Positions 53,132 through 61,388 of a stretch of DNA of 64,000 nucleotides are shown piece after piece. Both the position numbers and the translations under genes were made by a program. The first letter of the stretch is position 1. Every line of letters starts with the position of its first letter. A model generated the notes under the pieces. That model was not told the origin of the DNA and made no database searches. It saw only the letters and a list, made by a program, of their open reading frames with translations. Where the stretch lies: contig NZ_BCQF01000003.1 of assembly GCF_001544295.1 (NCBI RefSeq), forward strand, positions 1 through 64,000, in the 5' to 3' direction. This DNA comes from Enterococcus pseudoavium NBRC 100491. Lineage in GTDB: Bacteria; Bacillota; Bacilli; Lactobacillales; Enterococcaceae.

Positions 53132-55516
53132 TTGGCTCGCAAGAAGAAAATAAATAAGCAACCGAAAAAGAACGGCAAGAGCAAAGCACGATCGAACCTA
53201 GGCGGTCTTTTTGCACTCAACGTTTCACTACGAGTAATCAAATCGTTGCTACTTGGTTTCATTGTTGTGCTTTTTTTAGGAGGCATGCTGGCGGTCGGTA
53301 TCGGGGCTGGTTATTTCGCACATTTAGTTGAAGGTACACCAACGCCGACAAAATCGGAAATGAAGCAAAAAGTTGGCGACATCGCGGAGTCATCCAAACT
53401 GCTTTATGCTGATGAGCAAGAGTTGGCTACGATTCAGGCGGATCCGATTCGTGAAAAAATAAGTTCTGATGCTATTTCTCCCTGGGTAAAAAAAGCCCTA
53501 GTTGCCACTGAAGATGAAAATTTTTATGAACACCCAGGAGTCGTTCCTAAAGCGGTCGTTCGGGCTTTATTAGGTGAGGTCGTTGGCTTTGGGGCTGGTT
53601 CTGGTGGATCCACCCTGACGCAACAGCTGATTAAACAGCAAGTTTTAACCAATGAAACATCCTTCAAGCGTAAGGCCAATGAAATTGTTCTAGCTTTAGA
53701 TGTGGAAAAATATTTAAGCAAAGATGAAATTTTGACTGCTTATCTGAATGTTTCACCCTTTGGTCGAAATAATAAAGGACAAAATATTGCTGGGGTCGAG
53801 GAAGCTGCGATTGGTATTTTTGGCATCCATGCAAAAGATCTCAACTTACCACAATCTGCTTTTATTGCTGGACTGCCGCAGAGTCCGATCGTCTACAGCC
53901 CTTACACGAACACTGGCGATTTGAAGCAAGATTACTCAATGGGGATGGATCGAAAAGACGATGTACTGTTCAACATGTATCGCGAACAAGTCATCTCAAA
54001 AAAAGAGTACGAAGATGCTCAGAAATATGATCTTGCCAAAGACTTCCAACCACGTCAAGACATCGAAGTGCAACAACACGGCTTCCTTTATTACACAGTT
54101 TATAATGAAGCCATCAGTATCGTAGCTAAACAACAAGCCAAAGACGATGGTGTAAAGGATGAAGAATACGCTAAGAGCGACGTTCAGAATCGTTACATTG
54201 AACAAGCTAAAGTTAAGATGCAAAATCAAGGCTTGATTGTAAAATCAACGATTGATAAAAATATTTATGATGCCATGCAGCTAGGGGTGGCTGAATACGG
54301 ACAGTATTTAGATGACGGTTCTGATGCGACGGTTGAAGCTGGGACCGTTATGATGGATAATCAGACTGGCCGAATCTATGGCTTTGTTGGTAGTCGCGAT
54401 TATAATACTAACCAAAATAACCATGCCTTTGATACTTCTCGTCAAGCAGGTTCATCCATTAAACCGATGTTGGTTTACGGGCCTGCAATCGACCAAGGAC
54501 TATTAGGTAGCGCCACGCGAATTGCTGATTTCCCAATGAAATATCAACGGGGCGAAGATGCTGGCAAAGAACTAAAAAATGCTGAGAATAAAGGTTCCAA
54601 AACCTTCCAAACAGCGCGGGAAGCGTTAGTGGAGTCAACCAATATTCCTGCTTACCACGTTTATCAAGACATGTTGGCTAAAAAAGGCTCCGATCAATTT
54701 GCTTATGATAACTATCTGAAGAAAATGAATTATCCTGCTTCTCACGACTGGGGAGTGGAAGCCGCACCACTTGGGACAACCAATGTTTCAACCGTGACTG
54801 AAGTCAACGGATTTCAAACATTGGCCAATGGTGGTGTCTATCAACAAGGCTATCTGATTGATTCGATTACCGATAGTACTGGAAAAGAAATTTATAAACA
54901 CAAAGATGCTCCTGTTCAAGTATTTTCAAAAGCCACAGCATCAATCATGAACGATATGATGCGCAGTGTGATCAATGAACAGCACACAACCCCTTACAAA
55001 TCTATTTTAAGTGGTGTAAATTATCCGTTAAGTACCGCCGATTGGGTTGGTAAAACCGGAACAACCGATAACTATGCGGACAACTGGCTAGTGGTCTCTA
55101 CCCCTTCTATTACTTTAGGAACCTGGACAGGTCGAGATGACAATAAACCGATGAATGACGGCGCAGGAAATCGGACAGCGACTTACATGGCCTATCTTGC
55201 TGGACGAATTTATCAAGTCAACCCAACTATTTTTGGCGAAGATCAAAAATTCGAATTAGCAGATGATGTCAAACAAGTCGAAGTTTCTAACTTTACTGGC
55301 TTGAAGCCTGGAAAAGTTAGTCATGACGGGACAAATTATCAAGTGCCTAGTGGCGAATCAACCTCACTGTGGGCGAAAGACGGTCCTGCCGATAACACTT
55401 ATGAATTTGGTATTGGCGGCAACGCGGATAACTATAAGACTTATTGGAATACCCGCAACAAGGTTAATGCTAAAAATAAGGACGATAAAACAGACGAAGA
55501 AAAAACGGATGACTAA
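53132..55516 (+). CDS. Class A penicillin-binding protein (PBP1A/2A type)
   Basis: A 794-residue bifunctional peptidoglycan synthase. A basic cytoplasmic tail precedes one membrane helix (about 38-62). The glycosyltransferase domain has Glu127 in VATEDENFYEHPG and GGSTLTQQLIKQ near 158. The transpeptidase domain has Ser441 in AGSSIKPMLV, SxN at 502-504 and KTG at 641-643. The C-terminal tail is Lys/Asp-rich. The start is TTG at 53132-53134, because AGAGGTGG lies just upstream and the GTG at 53123 overlaps that site. It is close to the PBP2A/PbpF type, but the exact orthologue cannot be fixed by eye. Confidence 0.92.
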   Translation: MARKKKINKQPKKNGKSKARSNLGGLFALNVSLRVIKSLLLGFIVVLFLGGMLAVGIGAGYFAHLVEGTPTPTKSEMKQKVGDIAESSKLLYADEQELATIQADPIREKISSDAISPWVKKALVATEDENFYEHPGVVPKAVVRALLGEVVGFGAGSGGSTLTQQLIKQQVLTNETSFKRKANEIVLALDVEKYLSKDEILTAYLNVSPFGRNNKGQNIAGVEEAAIGIFGIHAKDLNLPQSAFIAGLPQSPIVYSPYTNTGDLKQDYSMGMDRKDDVLFNMYREQVISKKEYEDAQKYDLAKDFQPRQDIEVQQHGFLYYTVYNEAISIVAKQQAKDDGVKDEEYAKSDVQNRYIEQAKVKMQNQGLIVKSTIDKNIYDAMQLGVAEYGQYLDDGSDATVEAGTVMMDNQTGRIYGFVGSRDYNTNQNNHAFDTSRQAGSSIKPMLVYGPAIDQGLLGSATRIADFPMKYQRGEDAGKELKNAENKGSKTFQTAREALVESTNIPAYHVYQDMLAKKGSDQFAYDNYLKKMNYPASHDWGVEAAPLGTTNVSTVTEVNGFQTLANGGVYQQGYLIDSITDSTGKEIYKHKDAPVQVFSKATASIMNDMMRSVINEQHTTPYKSILSGVNYPLSTADWVGKTGTTDNYADNWLVVSTPSITLGTWTGRDDNKPMNDGAGNRTATYMAYLAGRIYQVNPTIFGEDQKFELADDVKQVEVSNFTGLKPGKVSHDGTNYQVPSGESTSLWAKDGPADNTYEFGIGGNADNYKTYWNTRNKVNAKNKDDKTDEEKTDD

Positions 55517-55523
55517 TTCGTTT

Positions 55524-55568
55524 AAAAAGACTGCTCAACTTGACAGGTTGAGCGGTCTTTTCATCTTT
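55524..55568 (+). terminator. PBP gene terminator
   Basis: AAAAGACTGCTCAAC pairs with GTTGAGCGGTCTTTT (one G-U/mismatch) and is followed by CATCTTTTA. Confidence 0.85.
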
Positions 55569-55654
55569 TATTTGATTTAGCCTGGCAACCAAAAGAAAAC
55601 GAAGAAAAATCGAACAATATTTCTTAATCGCAACATAACCATTAGTTCCCTCTC

Positions 55655-55692
55655 AGTCTCCTCTTGTGAGACTTCCAGCTTTTTGGTATTCT
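55655..55692 (+). promoter_or_regulatory. Promoter of the DUF2829-SDR operon with a palindrome over the -35
   Basis: TTGTGA (55664-55669) and TATTCT (55687-55692) are 17 bases apart. The palindrome AGTCTC-N7-GAGACT (55655-55673) covers the -35 and could be an operator. AGGGAGGAATAA precedes the first gene. Confidence 0.5.
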
Positions 55693-55727
55693 AGCGAAAG
55701 AAAACGTATTTTAGGGAGGAATAACAC

Positions 55728-55949
55728 ATGACTTTTGAAGAAATTTTACCTGAATTAAAAAAAGGCGCCAAAATTATTCGTGAAGGCTGGAGCGGTTTTG
55801 AACTCTATGTGACTTTAGTCAAAGAACAGAATTTTGATGGTGCTCCTGTAACACCCTACTTTCTAATTAAAACGGCCGATGAAGGATTCTCTAGCTTTGC
55901 GCCAACCGTTTGCGATATTTTAGCTGAAGATTGGAAAATCGTCGCATGA
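55728..55949 (+). CDS. DUF2829 (Tad2-like) small protein
   Basis: A 73-residue protein of the DUF2829 family. The signature is visible: TFEEILPELKKGAKIIREGWSG at the start, LYVTLV in the next strand, TPYFLIKTADEGFSSFAPT, and the closing DILAEDWKIV. Phage members of this family (Tad2) bind the NAD-derived signal of Thoeris defence and sequester it. Here it is chromosomal, with no phage genes around it. Its TGA overlaps the ATG of an SDR gene (ATGA), so the two are made together. What it binds here is unknown. Confidence 0.8.
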   Translation: MTFEEILPELKKGAKIIREGWSGFELYVTLVKEQNFDGAPVTPYFLIKTADEGFSSFAPTVCDILAEDWKIVA

Positions 55950-56698
55950 TAACCTTTGATTTTACTGATAAAATCGTCTTTATTACCGGAGCCGCATCGG
56001 GAATCGGAGCAGCTCAAGCTGAGGCTTTTTTAAAAGCTAATGCGTTTGTTTATGCTTTTGATTGCCAAGAGCAGCATTTATTAGACCTGAAAAAAAACTT
56101 TCCAGAACAATTAGCCTTTATGATCGGTGATGTCCGAAATAAAACCCAGCTACAAGCCGCACTAGCAGACTGTCATGAAGTTTTCGGTACAGTGGATATT
56201 TTACTAAACACGGCCGGTAGACTGGATGATTATCTTCCCTTAGCCGAAACAGAAGAATCTTTATGGGAAATGATTTTAACGACTAATCTAAACAGTATGT
56301 TCTTACTAACAAAACTCCTCTTATCTGAGTTGTTAAAAAATAAAGGAACAGTCATCAATATGGCTTCAATCGCCGGGCTAGTGGGCGGCGGTGGCGGGAT
56401 CGCTTATACCACGAGTAAACATGCCATCGTTGGCTTTACAAAGCAACTAGCCTTAGACTATGCCCCACAAGGACTACATGTTAACGCAATTGCTCCAGGT
56501 GCAATCAAAACCCCCATGAATCAAGCCGATTTTGCTGGTGATGGGAAAATGGCCCAATGGGTTGCAGAAGAAACCCCAATAAAACGTTGGGCCAATCCTG
56601 AAGAGGTCGCTTATGCCACCCTCTTTTTAGCCAGTGATGAAGCACGTTATCTTCAGGGGACTATTTTACCGGTTGACGGTGGCTGGCTATTAAAATAG
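55946..56698 (+). CDS. SDR-family oxidoreductase, likely NAD-dependent
   Basis: A 250-residue classical short-chain dehydrogenase. The nucleotide loop is TGAASGIG (14-21), the NTAG motif follows the fourth strand, and the catalytic set is Ser141, Tyr154 and Lys158 (MASIAG, YTTSK). Asp39 after the second strand favours NAD(H) over NADP(H). The C-terminal IAPGAIKTPM and YLQGTILPVDGGW are typical. Such proteins are often annotated as FabG-like, but it is not in a fatty acid cluster. Its ATG lies in the end of the DUF2829 gene. The substrate is unknown. Confidence 0.88.
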   Translation: MITFDFTDKIVFITGAASGIGAAQAEAFLKANAFVYAFDCQEQHLLDLKKNFPEQLAFMIGDVRNKTQLQAALADCHEVFGTVDILLNTAGRLDDYLPLAETEESLWEMILTTNLNSMFLLTKLLLSELLKNKGTVINMASIAGLVGGGGGIAYTTSKHAIVGFTKQLALDYAPQGLHVNAIAPGAIKTPMNQADFAGDGKMAQWVAEETPIKRWANPEEVAYATLFLASDEARYLQGTILPVDGGWLLK

Positions 56699-56747
56699 CT
56701 CTTGCATTTTTTTCTCATTCCATTATGATGATTATTAGCGAATAATC

Positions 56748-56810
56748 GCACTGTGACACTTCAATCCTTTGGTCGCAGTTATTAACAAGACAAGTTCTTG
56801 TAAAGGAGAA
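56748..56810 (+). promoter_or_regulatory. PreQ1-II riboswitch (COG4708 RNA)
   Basis: Stem CTGTGAC (56751-56757) with GTCGCAG (56772-56778) encloses a loop whose CCTTT (56766-56770) can pair with AAAGG (56802-56806), the ribosome site. A second hairpin ACAAGA/TCTTGT (56785-56801) lies directly before AAAGGAGAA. This is the architecture of preQ1-II, a pseudoknot that hides the ribosome site when preQ1 binds. It precedes a queT gene, its usual partner. Confidence 0.85.
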
Positions 56811-56817
56811 TGATACT

Positions 56818-57324
56818 ATGCATCTTGAAAAAAGTTCAGCGCAACGCTGGACCACCACTGACACAGCAAAAATGGCTGTCGTAACCGGACTCTACGTTGC
56901 TGTCACCCTCGTTTTATCCGTCATCAGCTTTGGCGCGATTCAGCTCCGACTCTCGGAAATGTTCAACTATTTACCCCTTTTCAACAAACGTTATACCATT
57001 GCAGTCACATTAGGGGTTGCGATTGCTAATTTAGCCTCACCTTTAGGAATCGTCGATGTCCTTTTTGGGAGTCTTTCGACTTGGCTAGTTTTACTACTTT
57101 GTCGAGCCATTACCAAAAAAATAAAAAATTTAAAGAAAAAAATGATTATTACCGCCTTGATTTTCGCTTTTTCTATGTTTACAGTGGCTGGTCAATTGAC
57201 TTTCTTTTATCAAGCACCTTTTTTCTTTAACTGGCTGATTATCGGTTTAGGTGAGCTACTTTCAATGACTCTTGGTGGTATTCTGATCTATCTCTTAAAT
57301 AAACGGCTTGATTTGACAAAATAA
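56818..57324 (+). CDS. queT: Queuosine precursor ECF transporter S component
   Basis: A 168-residue membrane protein of the QueT/DUF988 family with about six helices. It reads MAVVTGLYVAVTLVLSVISFG, then IQLRLSEMFNYLPLF, and GVAIANLASPLGIVDVLFG, all family landmarks. It binds preQ1 or preQ0 for import by the shared ECF module. Control by a preQ1-II riboswitch just upstream supports the call. The start follows AAAGGAG. Confidence 0.93.
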   Translation: MHLEKSSAQRWTTTDTAKMAVVTGLYVAVTLVLSVISFGAIQLRLSEMFNYLPLFNKRYTIAVTLGVAIANLASPLGIVDVLFGSLSTWLVLLLCRAITKKIKNLKKKMIITALIFAFSMFTVAGQLTFFYQAPFFFNWLIIGLGELLSMTLGGILIYLLNKRLDLTK

Positions 57325-57356
57325 AATGCGTGAGCTTTCGCTCACGCATTTTTTAT
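57323..57356. terminator. Bidirectional terminator between queT and treA
   Basis: A 13-bp perfect stem, AAAATGCGTGAGC with GCTCACGCATTTT, and a four-base loop, between convergent genes. Confidence 0.92.
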
Positions 57357-58975
57357 CGATATATAGCTACGGTTTGATAGGGTTTCAACGTTAGTTTTTC
57401 AATTAACTTTTCGTTTGGATAGTTGTTGATCAAAATTTCTCCAGTTAAAAATTCTTCCGGTAACTCAATTGTTGTTTCTTGTGGATAAAAATTATTGAGA
57501 ACTAACAAGCTCTGTTCTTCTAAACGACGAATATAGCCATAAATTTGGGGATCTTCTGCTAAAAAGGCTTCGTAACTTCCTTGTGCAATTATAGGATATT
57601 CTTTTCTTAAACGGATCAATTTTTGATAATAACTAAAGATCGATCCCTCCTGCAACTCTTTTGCGACATTGATTTCCTTAGCAGACTTTCCTAGTGATAG
57701 CCAGGGTGTAACCTTTGAAAATCCGCTAAATTCACCACTGTCCCACTGAATCGGTATCCGAGAATTGTCTCGCGATTTTGTTTTAACAATCTCAAAAGCT
57801 TCTTGCTCCGTTTTCCCTTCGGCTAATAACGCTTGATAGGCATTCAAACTTTCCACGTCGACATATTGCTCCATTGACTCAAAATCCGGATCAAGCATCC
57901 CGATCTCTTCTCCCATATAAATATACGGCGTCCCGCGATTTAAATGGATTGCTGAGGCCAACATCTTCGCACCGGCAACCCGATAGTTATCCACATCGAC
58001 AAATCGATTTAATGCTCGCGGCTGATCGTGATTATTCCAGAAAAGGGCATTCCAACCTTGTTCTGCACTCATCTGCGTTCCCCAAGTATGAAACAATTCT
58101 TTTAACTTATCAAAATCAAAGGGCATTTGAGTCCATTTTTTTCCATCTTCATAATCGACTTTCAAATGATGAAAATTAAAGGTCATATCCAATTCTTCTC
58201 GATCTGGTCGCGTATACAAAATACAATTCTCCACCGTTGTAAAACTCATCTCACCAACCGTAACCACTTCTGGATCAGCGCCATACGTTGCTTTGTTCAT
58301 CATTTGAATGAATTCATGGTTGATCGGTCGATCTGTATACGCCGGTTTGCCGTCATTCTCAGCACAATCGGCTAATATTTCATCTTTGCCAATTAAATTT
58401 ATCACATCAAAACGAAAGCCTTTGACACCCTTCGCCAACCAAAAACGCAAGACCTTAAATAGCTCTTCCCTCACGGCTGGATTACGCCAATTTAAATCGG
58501 CTTGAGTCACATCAAATAGGTGTAAATAATATTTCCCAGAATCACCAAAAGGTGCCCAAGCATTGCCACCAAATTTTGAAACCCAATCCGTCGGTTCATC
58601 TCTCAGAATGAAATAATCTTGATATTTTTGCTCCCCAGCTAATGCTTTTTGGAACCACTCATGCTCCGTCGATACATGATTAAAAACCATATCTAGCATA
58701 ATTTCCATTCCTAATTCCTTAGCGGCTGTGATCAATTCATCAAAATCATCCATCGTACCAAACAGAGGATTGATAGCAGTATAATCTGCGACATCATAGC
58801 CGTTATCTCTTTGCGGACTGACATAAATTGGACTAAGCCAAATCATATCAATACCTAAACGTTTTAGATACGGGAGTTTCTGCTTAATTCCCGCTAAATC
58901 ACCAACTCCATCTTGATTGGTATCCAAAAAAGATTTGGGATAAATTTGATAGATTACTTTCTCTTTAAAACTCAT
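57353..58975 (-). CDS. treA: Trehalose-6-phosphate hydrolase
   Basis: A 540-residue GH13 enzyme that cleaves trehalose-6-phosphate to glucose and glucose-6-phosphate. The GH13 regions are visible: DMVFNHVS, GFRFDVINLI with the nucleophile Asp, VTVGEMSF with the acid/base Glu, and FWNNHDQPR. The length and the partner PTS gene fit TreA. TTGGAGGC precedes the ATG. It is co-transcribed behind treP, 17 bases away. Confidence 0.93.
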   Translation of the reverse strand: MSFKEKVIYQIYPKSFLDTNQDGVGDLAGIKQKLPYLKRLGIDMIWLSPIYVSPQRDNGYDVADYTAINPLFGTMDDFDELITAAKELGMEIMLDMVFNHVSTEHEWFQKALAGEQKYQDYFILRDEPTDWVSKFGGNAWAPFGDSGKYYLHLFDVTQADLNWRNPAVREELFKVLRFWLAKGVKGFRFDVINLIGKDEILADCAENDGKPAYTDRPINHEFIQMMNKATYGADPEVVTVGEMSFTTVENCILYTRPDREELDMTFNFHHLKVDYEDGKKWTQMPFDFDKLKELFHTWGTQMSAEQGWNALFWNNHDQPRALNRFVDVDNYRVAGAKMLASAIHLNRGTPYIYMGEEIGMLDPDFESMEQYVDVESLNAYQALLAEGKTEQEAFEIVKTKSRDNSRIPIQWDSGEFSGFSKVTPWLSLGKSAKEINVAKELQEGSIFSYYQKLIRLRKEYPIIAQGSYEAFLAEDPQIYGYIRRLEEQSLLVLNNFYPQETTIELPEEFLTGEILINNYPNEKLIEKLTLKPYQTVAIYR

Positions 58976-58991
58976 GTTCAGCCTCCAACTT

Positions 58992-60938
58992 TTATAATTC
59001 TGTTGCTAATAGGATCTTCTCATCGTGTGTGACCACTGCTTCTTCAATTAATGGATCCACTTGAAAATCCGTCGAATTTGTCACAATGATCGGGGTTTGT
59101 ACCTCATAGCCAGCTGCTTTAATTGCAGCTAGATCAAATTCCATCAATAGCTGACCTTTTTTCACACTATCCCCTTGTGTTATATGGCTAGTAAAATATT
59201 TTCCATCTAATTGAACTGTATCAATACCAATATGAATCAAAACTTCCGTTCCTTCCGTACTGACTAAGCCAATCGCATGTTTTGTCGGAAACAGCAGACT
59301 AATTTGACCATCAAATGGCGCGACTAATCTTCCTTCACTAGGGTCAATCACTACTCCTTGACCCATCATACCTTCTGAGAATACAGGATCTTTCGCACTA
59401 CTTAAAGGATGCACCATACCTGCAATCGGAGCAAAAAGCTCAACAACCGCTCCCGTTTTTTTATTGTTTTCACTGCCTAAAGTCGGAACATTTTCCGCTT
59501 CCATACGATCAAGTTTGTTAAATAGCCCGATGCGACGGAAAGTCAGTGTCAAAATAAACGGTACTGCAATCGCAATCAACATGGCGATGGCAAAGATTAA
59601 ATAATCTTGTGGACGGATTGCTAAGATTCCAGGCAGCCCACCAACCCCAATCGATAACGCACGAACCTTGAATAGTGTCACAAATAGTCCGGCGATACCA
59701 CTACCAATCATTGCGGCAATAAAAGGATAGGTATATTTTAGATTGATCCCAAACATCGCCGGTTCAGTCACCCCTAGCCAAGCTGAAATAACCGATGGGA
59801 TCGAAACTTGTTCTTCTTTTTTGTTGCCGCGATGAGCAAAAACAATGGCTAGAACAGCCGCACCTTGAGCGATATTTGATAAACAAATCATCGGCCATAA
59901 ATTCGTTGAACCAAAATCAGCAATCAGCTGAGTATCAATCGCTAAAGTCGTATGATGCAATCCAGTAATCACTAGCGGTGAATAAAGTGCCCCAAAAATC
60001 CCGCCGAATAACCAACTGAAGCTTGAAGTTAATCCCGCATTTACTACTGCTGAAATCATTGTCCCGATTTTCCAACCGATCGGCCCTAAAACGAGGTGGG
60101 CCGCTAAAATCGTCGGCAGCAAAGAGAAAAATGGCACAAAAATCATTGAGACAGCTTCGGGAATATGTTTCCGGAAGAAGCGTTCCAAATATACAAGTAG
60201 AAAACCCGCTAGCATGGCTGGAATAACTTGGGCTTGATAACCGATTTTATCAACTGTGAAAAAACCGAAATCCCATGTCCAGTTTTTAGCAATTTCTGCA
60301 GCCGTTGTACCATTTACAGCATAAGCATTCAATAATTGCGGAGAAACTAAGGTAATCCCCAGTACAATTCCTAGAATTTCGGTTGCTCCCATCTTCCGGG
60401 CAATACTCCAAGTAATCCCGACTGGTAAGAAATGGAAGATTGCTTCCCCTGGCAACCATAAAAATCCGTTCACACCACTCCAAAAAGTTGAAGCCTCTAC
60501 AATCGTTTGACCGTTCAGCCAGCCCATGGGCACGGCTTCCAAAATATTTCGAAATCCTAAAATCAAACCGCCGACAATAATTGCTGGTAACAATGGTGTA
60601 AAAATTTCTGCTAAAACAGTAATGGCGCGTTGGACTGGATTTTGATTTTGTTTCGCCGCTGATTTAGCGGCTTCTTTTGTAACCCCTTCGACTCCTGAAA
60701 CATTCACAAATTCATTGTAAAAGACTGCAACGTCATTTCCGATAATTACTTGAAACTGACCTGCATTAGTAAACATTCCCTTAACACTAGGAATATCTTC
60801 AATTTTTGCTTCATCGGCTTTTTTCGGATCATTCAAAACAAAGCGCATCCGAGTGGCACAGTGCGTAACAGCAGAGATATTACTCTTACCACCGATCGCC
60901 GTCAGCAGGTCCTTCGTATCCTTTTCATATTTCCCCAT
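58992..60938 (-). CDS. treP: Trehalose PTS EIIBCA transporter
   Basis: A 648-residue three-domain permease that imports and phosphorylates trehalose. EIIB (about 1-85) has Cys27 in AVTHCATRMRF. EIIC (about 100-460) has ten or so helices, with the ITGLHHTTLAIDTQL and GVTEPAMFGINLKY segments. EIIA (about 500-648) has the phospho-His in VLIHIGIDTVQL. The ATG at 60936-60938 has GGAGGG upstream; a longer frame has no site. The promoter, a TreR-like operator and a cre-like site lie upstream. Confidence 0.93.
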   Translation of the reverse strand: MGKYEKDTKDLLTAIGGKSNISAVTHCATRMRFVLNDPKKADEAKIEDIPSVKGMFTNAGQFQVIIGNDVAVFYNEFVNVSGVEGVTKEAAKSAAKQNQNPVQRAITVLAEIFTPLLPAIIVGGLILGFRNILEAVPMGWLNGQTIVEASTFWSGVNGFLWLPGEAIFHFLPVGITWSIARKMGATEILGIVLGITLVSPQLLNAYAVNGTTAAEIAKNWTWDFGFFTVDKIGYQAQVIPAMLAGFLLVYLERFFRKHIPEAVSMIFVPFFSLLPTILAAHLVLGPIGWKIGTMISAVVNAGLTSSFSWLFGGIFGALYSPLVITGLHHTTLAIDTQLIADFGSTNLWPMICLSNIAQGAAVLAIVFAHRGNKKEEQVSIPSVISAWLGVTEPAMFGINLKYTYPFIAAMIGSGIAGLFVTLFKVRALSIGVGGLPGILAIRPQDYLIFAIAMLIAIAVPFILTLTFRRIGLFNKLDRMEAENVPTLGSENNKKTGAVVELFAPIAGMVHPLSSAKDPVFSEGMMGQGVVIDPSEGRLVAPFDGQISLLFPTKHAIGLVSTEGTEVLIHIGIDTVQLDGKYFTSHITQGDSVKKGQLLMEFDLAAIKAAGYEVQTPIIVTNSTDFQVDPLIEEAVVTHDEKILLATEL

Positions 60939-60957
60939 CTTTTTTCCCTCCGTTTTA

Positions 60958-60973
60958 ACTTGTCTGGACAAGT
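60958..60973. promoter_or_regulatory. TreR-like operator 1
   Basis: ACTTGTCTGGACAAGT, a 16-bp palindrome with one central mismatch pair, just downstream of the treP transcription start and 20 bases before the ATG. A related site lies next to treR. Confidence 0.7.
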
Positions 60974-60988
60974 ATATTTACTAGTTTT

Positions 60989-61017
60989 ACTATACCGAGT
61001 TTTAAACACTTTGTAAA
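60989..61017 (-). promoter_or_regulatory. treP promoter
   Basis: On the minus strand TTTACA (61012-61017) and TATAGT (60989-60994) are 17 bases apart. The start would be near 60983, with operator 1 immediately downstream. Confidence 0.65.
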
Positions 61018-61026
61018 TCGCTTACA
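61012..61026. promoter_or_regulatory. cre-like site at the treP promoter
   Basis: TGTAAGCGATTTACA on the minus strand resembles a catabolite-responsive element, TGTAANCG, but the right half is one base off the strict consensus. It overlaps the -35. Confidence 0.4.
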
Positions 61027-61170
61027 TTTCGAGTCCACGCCTGAAAATTAGAAAACTCTAATGTAATCGATCTCTTAAAAATTTTAGCCTTGAAAAATCA
61101 GTCTAATAGTAACCGACAGGTTGGTAAGAAACCCAACAAGTTTACTTTAAAATAAGAATTTACTCATTTT

Positions 61171-61199
61171 AAAACAGGTTAATGCGTGGAACCTGTTTT
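61171..61199. other. Inverted repeat in the tre intergenic region
   Basis: AAAACAGGTT (61171-61180) is mirrored by AACCTGTTTT (61190-61199) and overlaps the left edge of the treR promoter. It could act as a terminator for stray transcripts or as an operator. Confidence 0.4.
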
Positions 61200-61225
61200 A
61201 CTTTTAAATTTTTCCTTTGTATAAT
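61197..61225 (+). promoter_or_regulatory. treR promoter
   Basis: TTTACT (61197-61202) and TATAAT (61220-61225) are 17 bases apart. A start near 61232 coincides with operator 2. Confidence 0.6.
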
Positions 61226-61231
61226 TAATAT

Positions 61232-61247
61232 ACCTATCCGGACAAGT
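61232..61247. promoter_or_regulatory. TreR-like operator 2
   Basis: ACCTATCCGGACAAGT shares the right half GGACAAGT with operator 1; the left half is less conserved. Position at the treR start suggests autoregulation. Confidence 0.55.
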
Positions 61248-61388
61248 TAATACGCGAACTTTATTTAACTCTTTTTTAGAATACACTGACTTAAGAAGCC
61301 AGGTTAAAATCTACCTTCAAGCTCAAAGCTTTCAAGGAGGTAGACAATTTTTACCGAAAAAACTTACTTATTTTAAAAGGAGGTTCAA

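Noticed and set aside
56731-56747. ATTATT/AATAAT hairpin upstream of the preQ1-II element as a separate terminator
   Set aside because: It is AT-only, weak, and not followed by a T-run.
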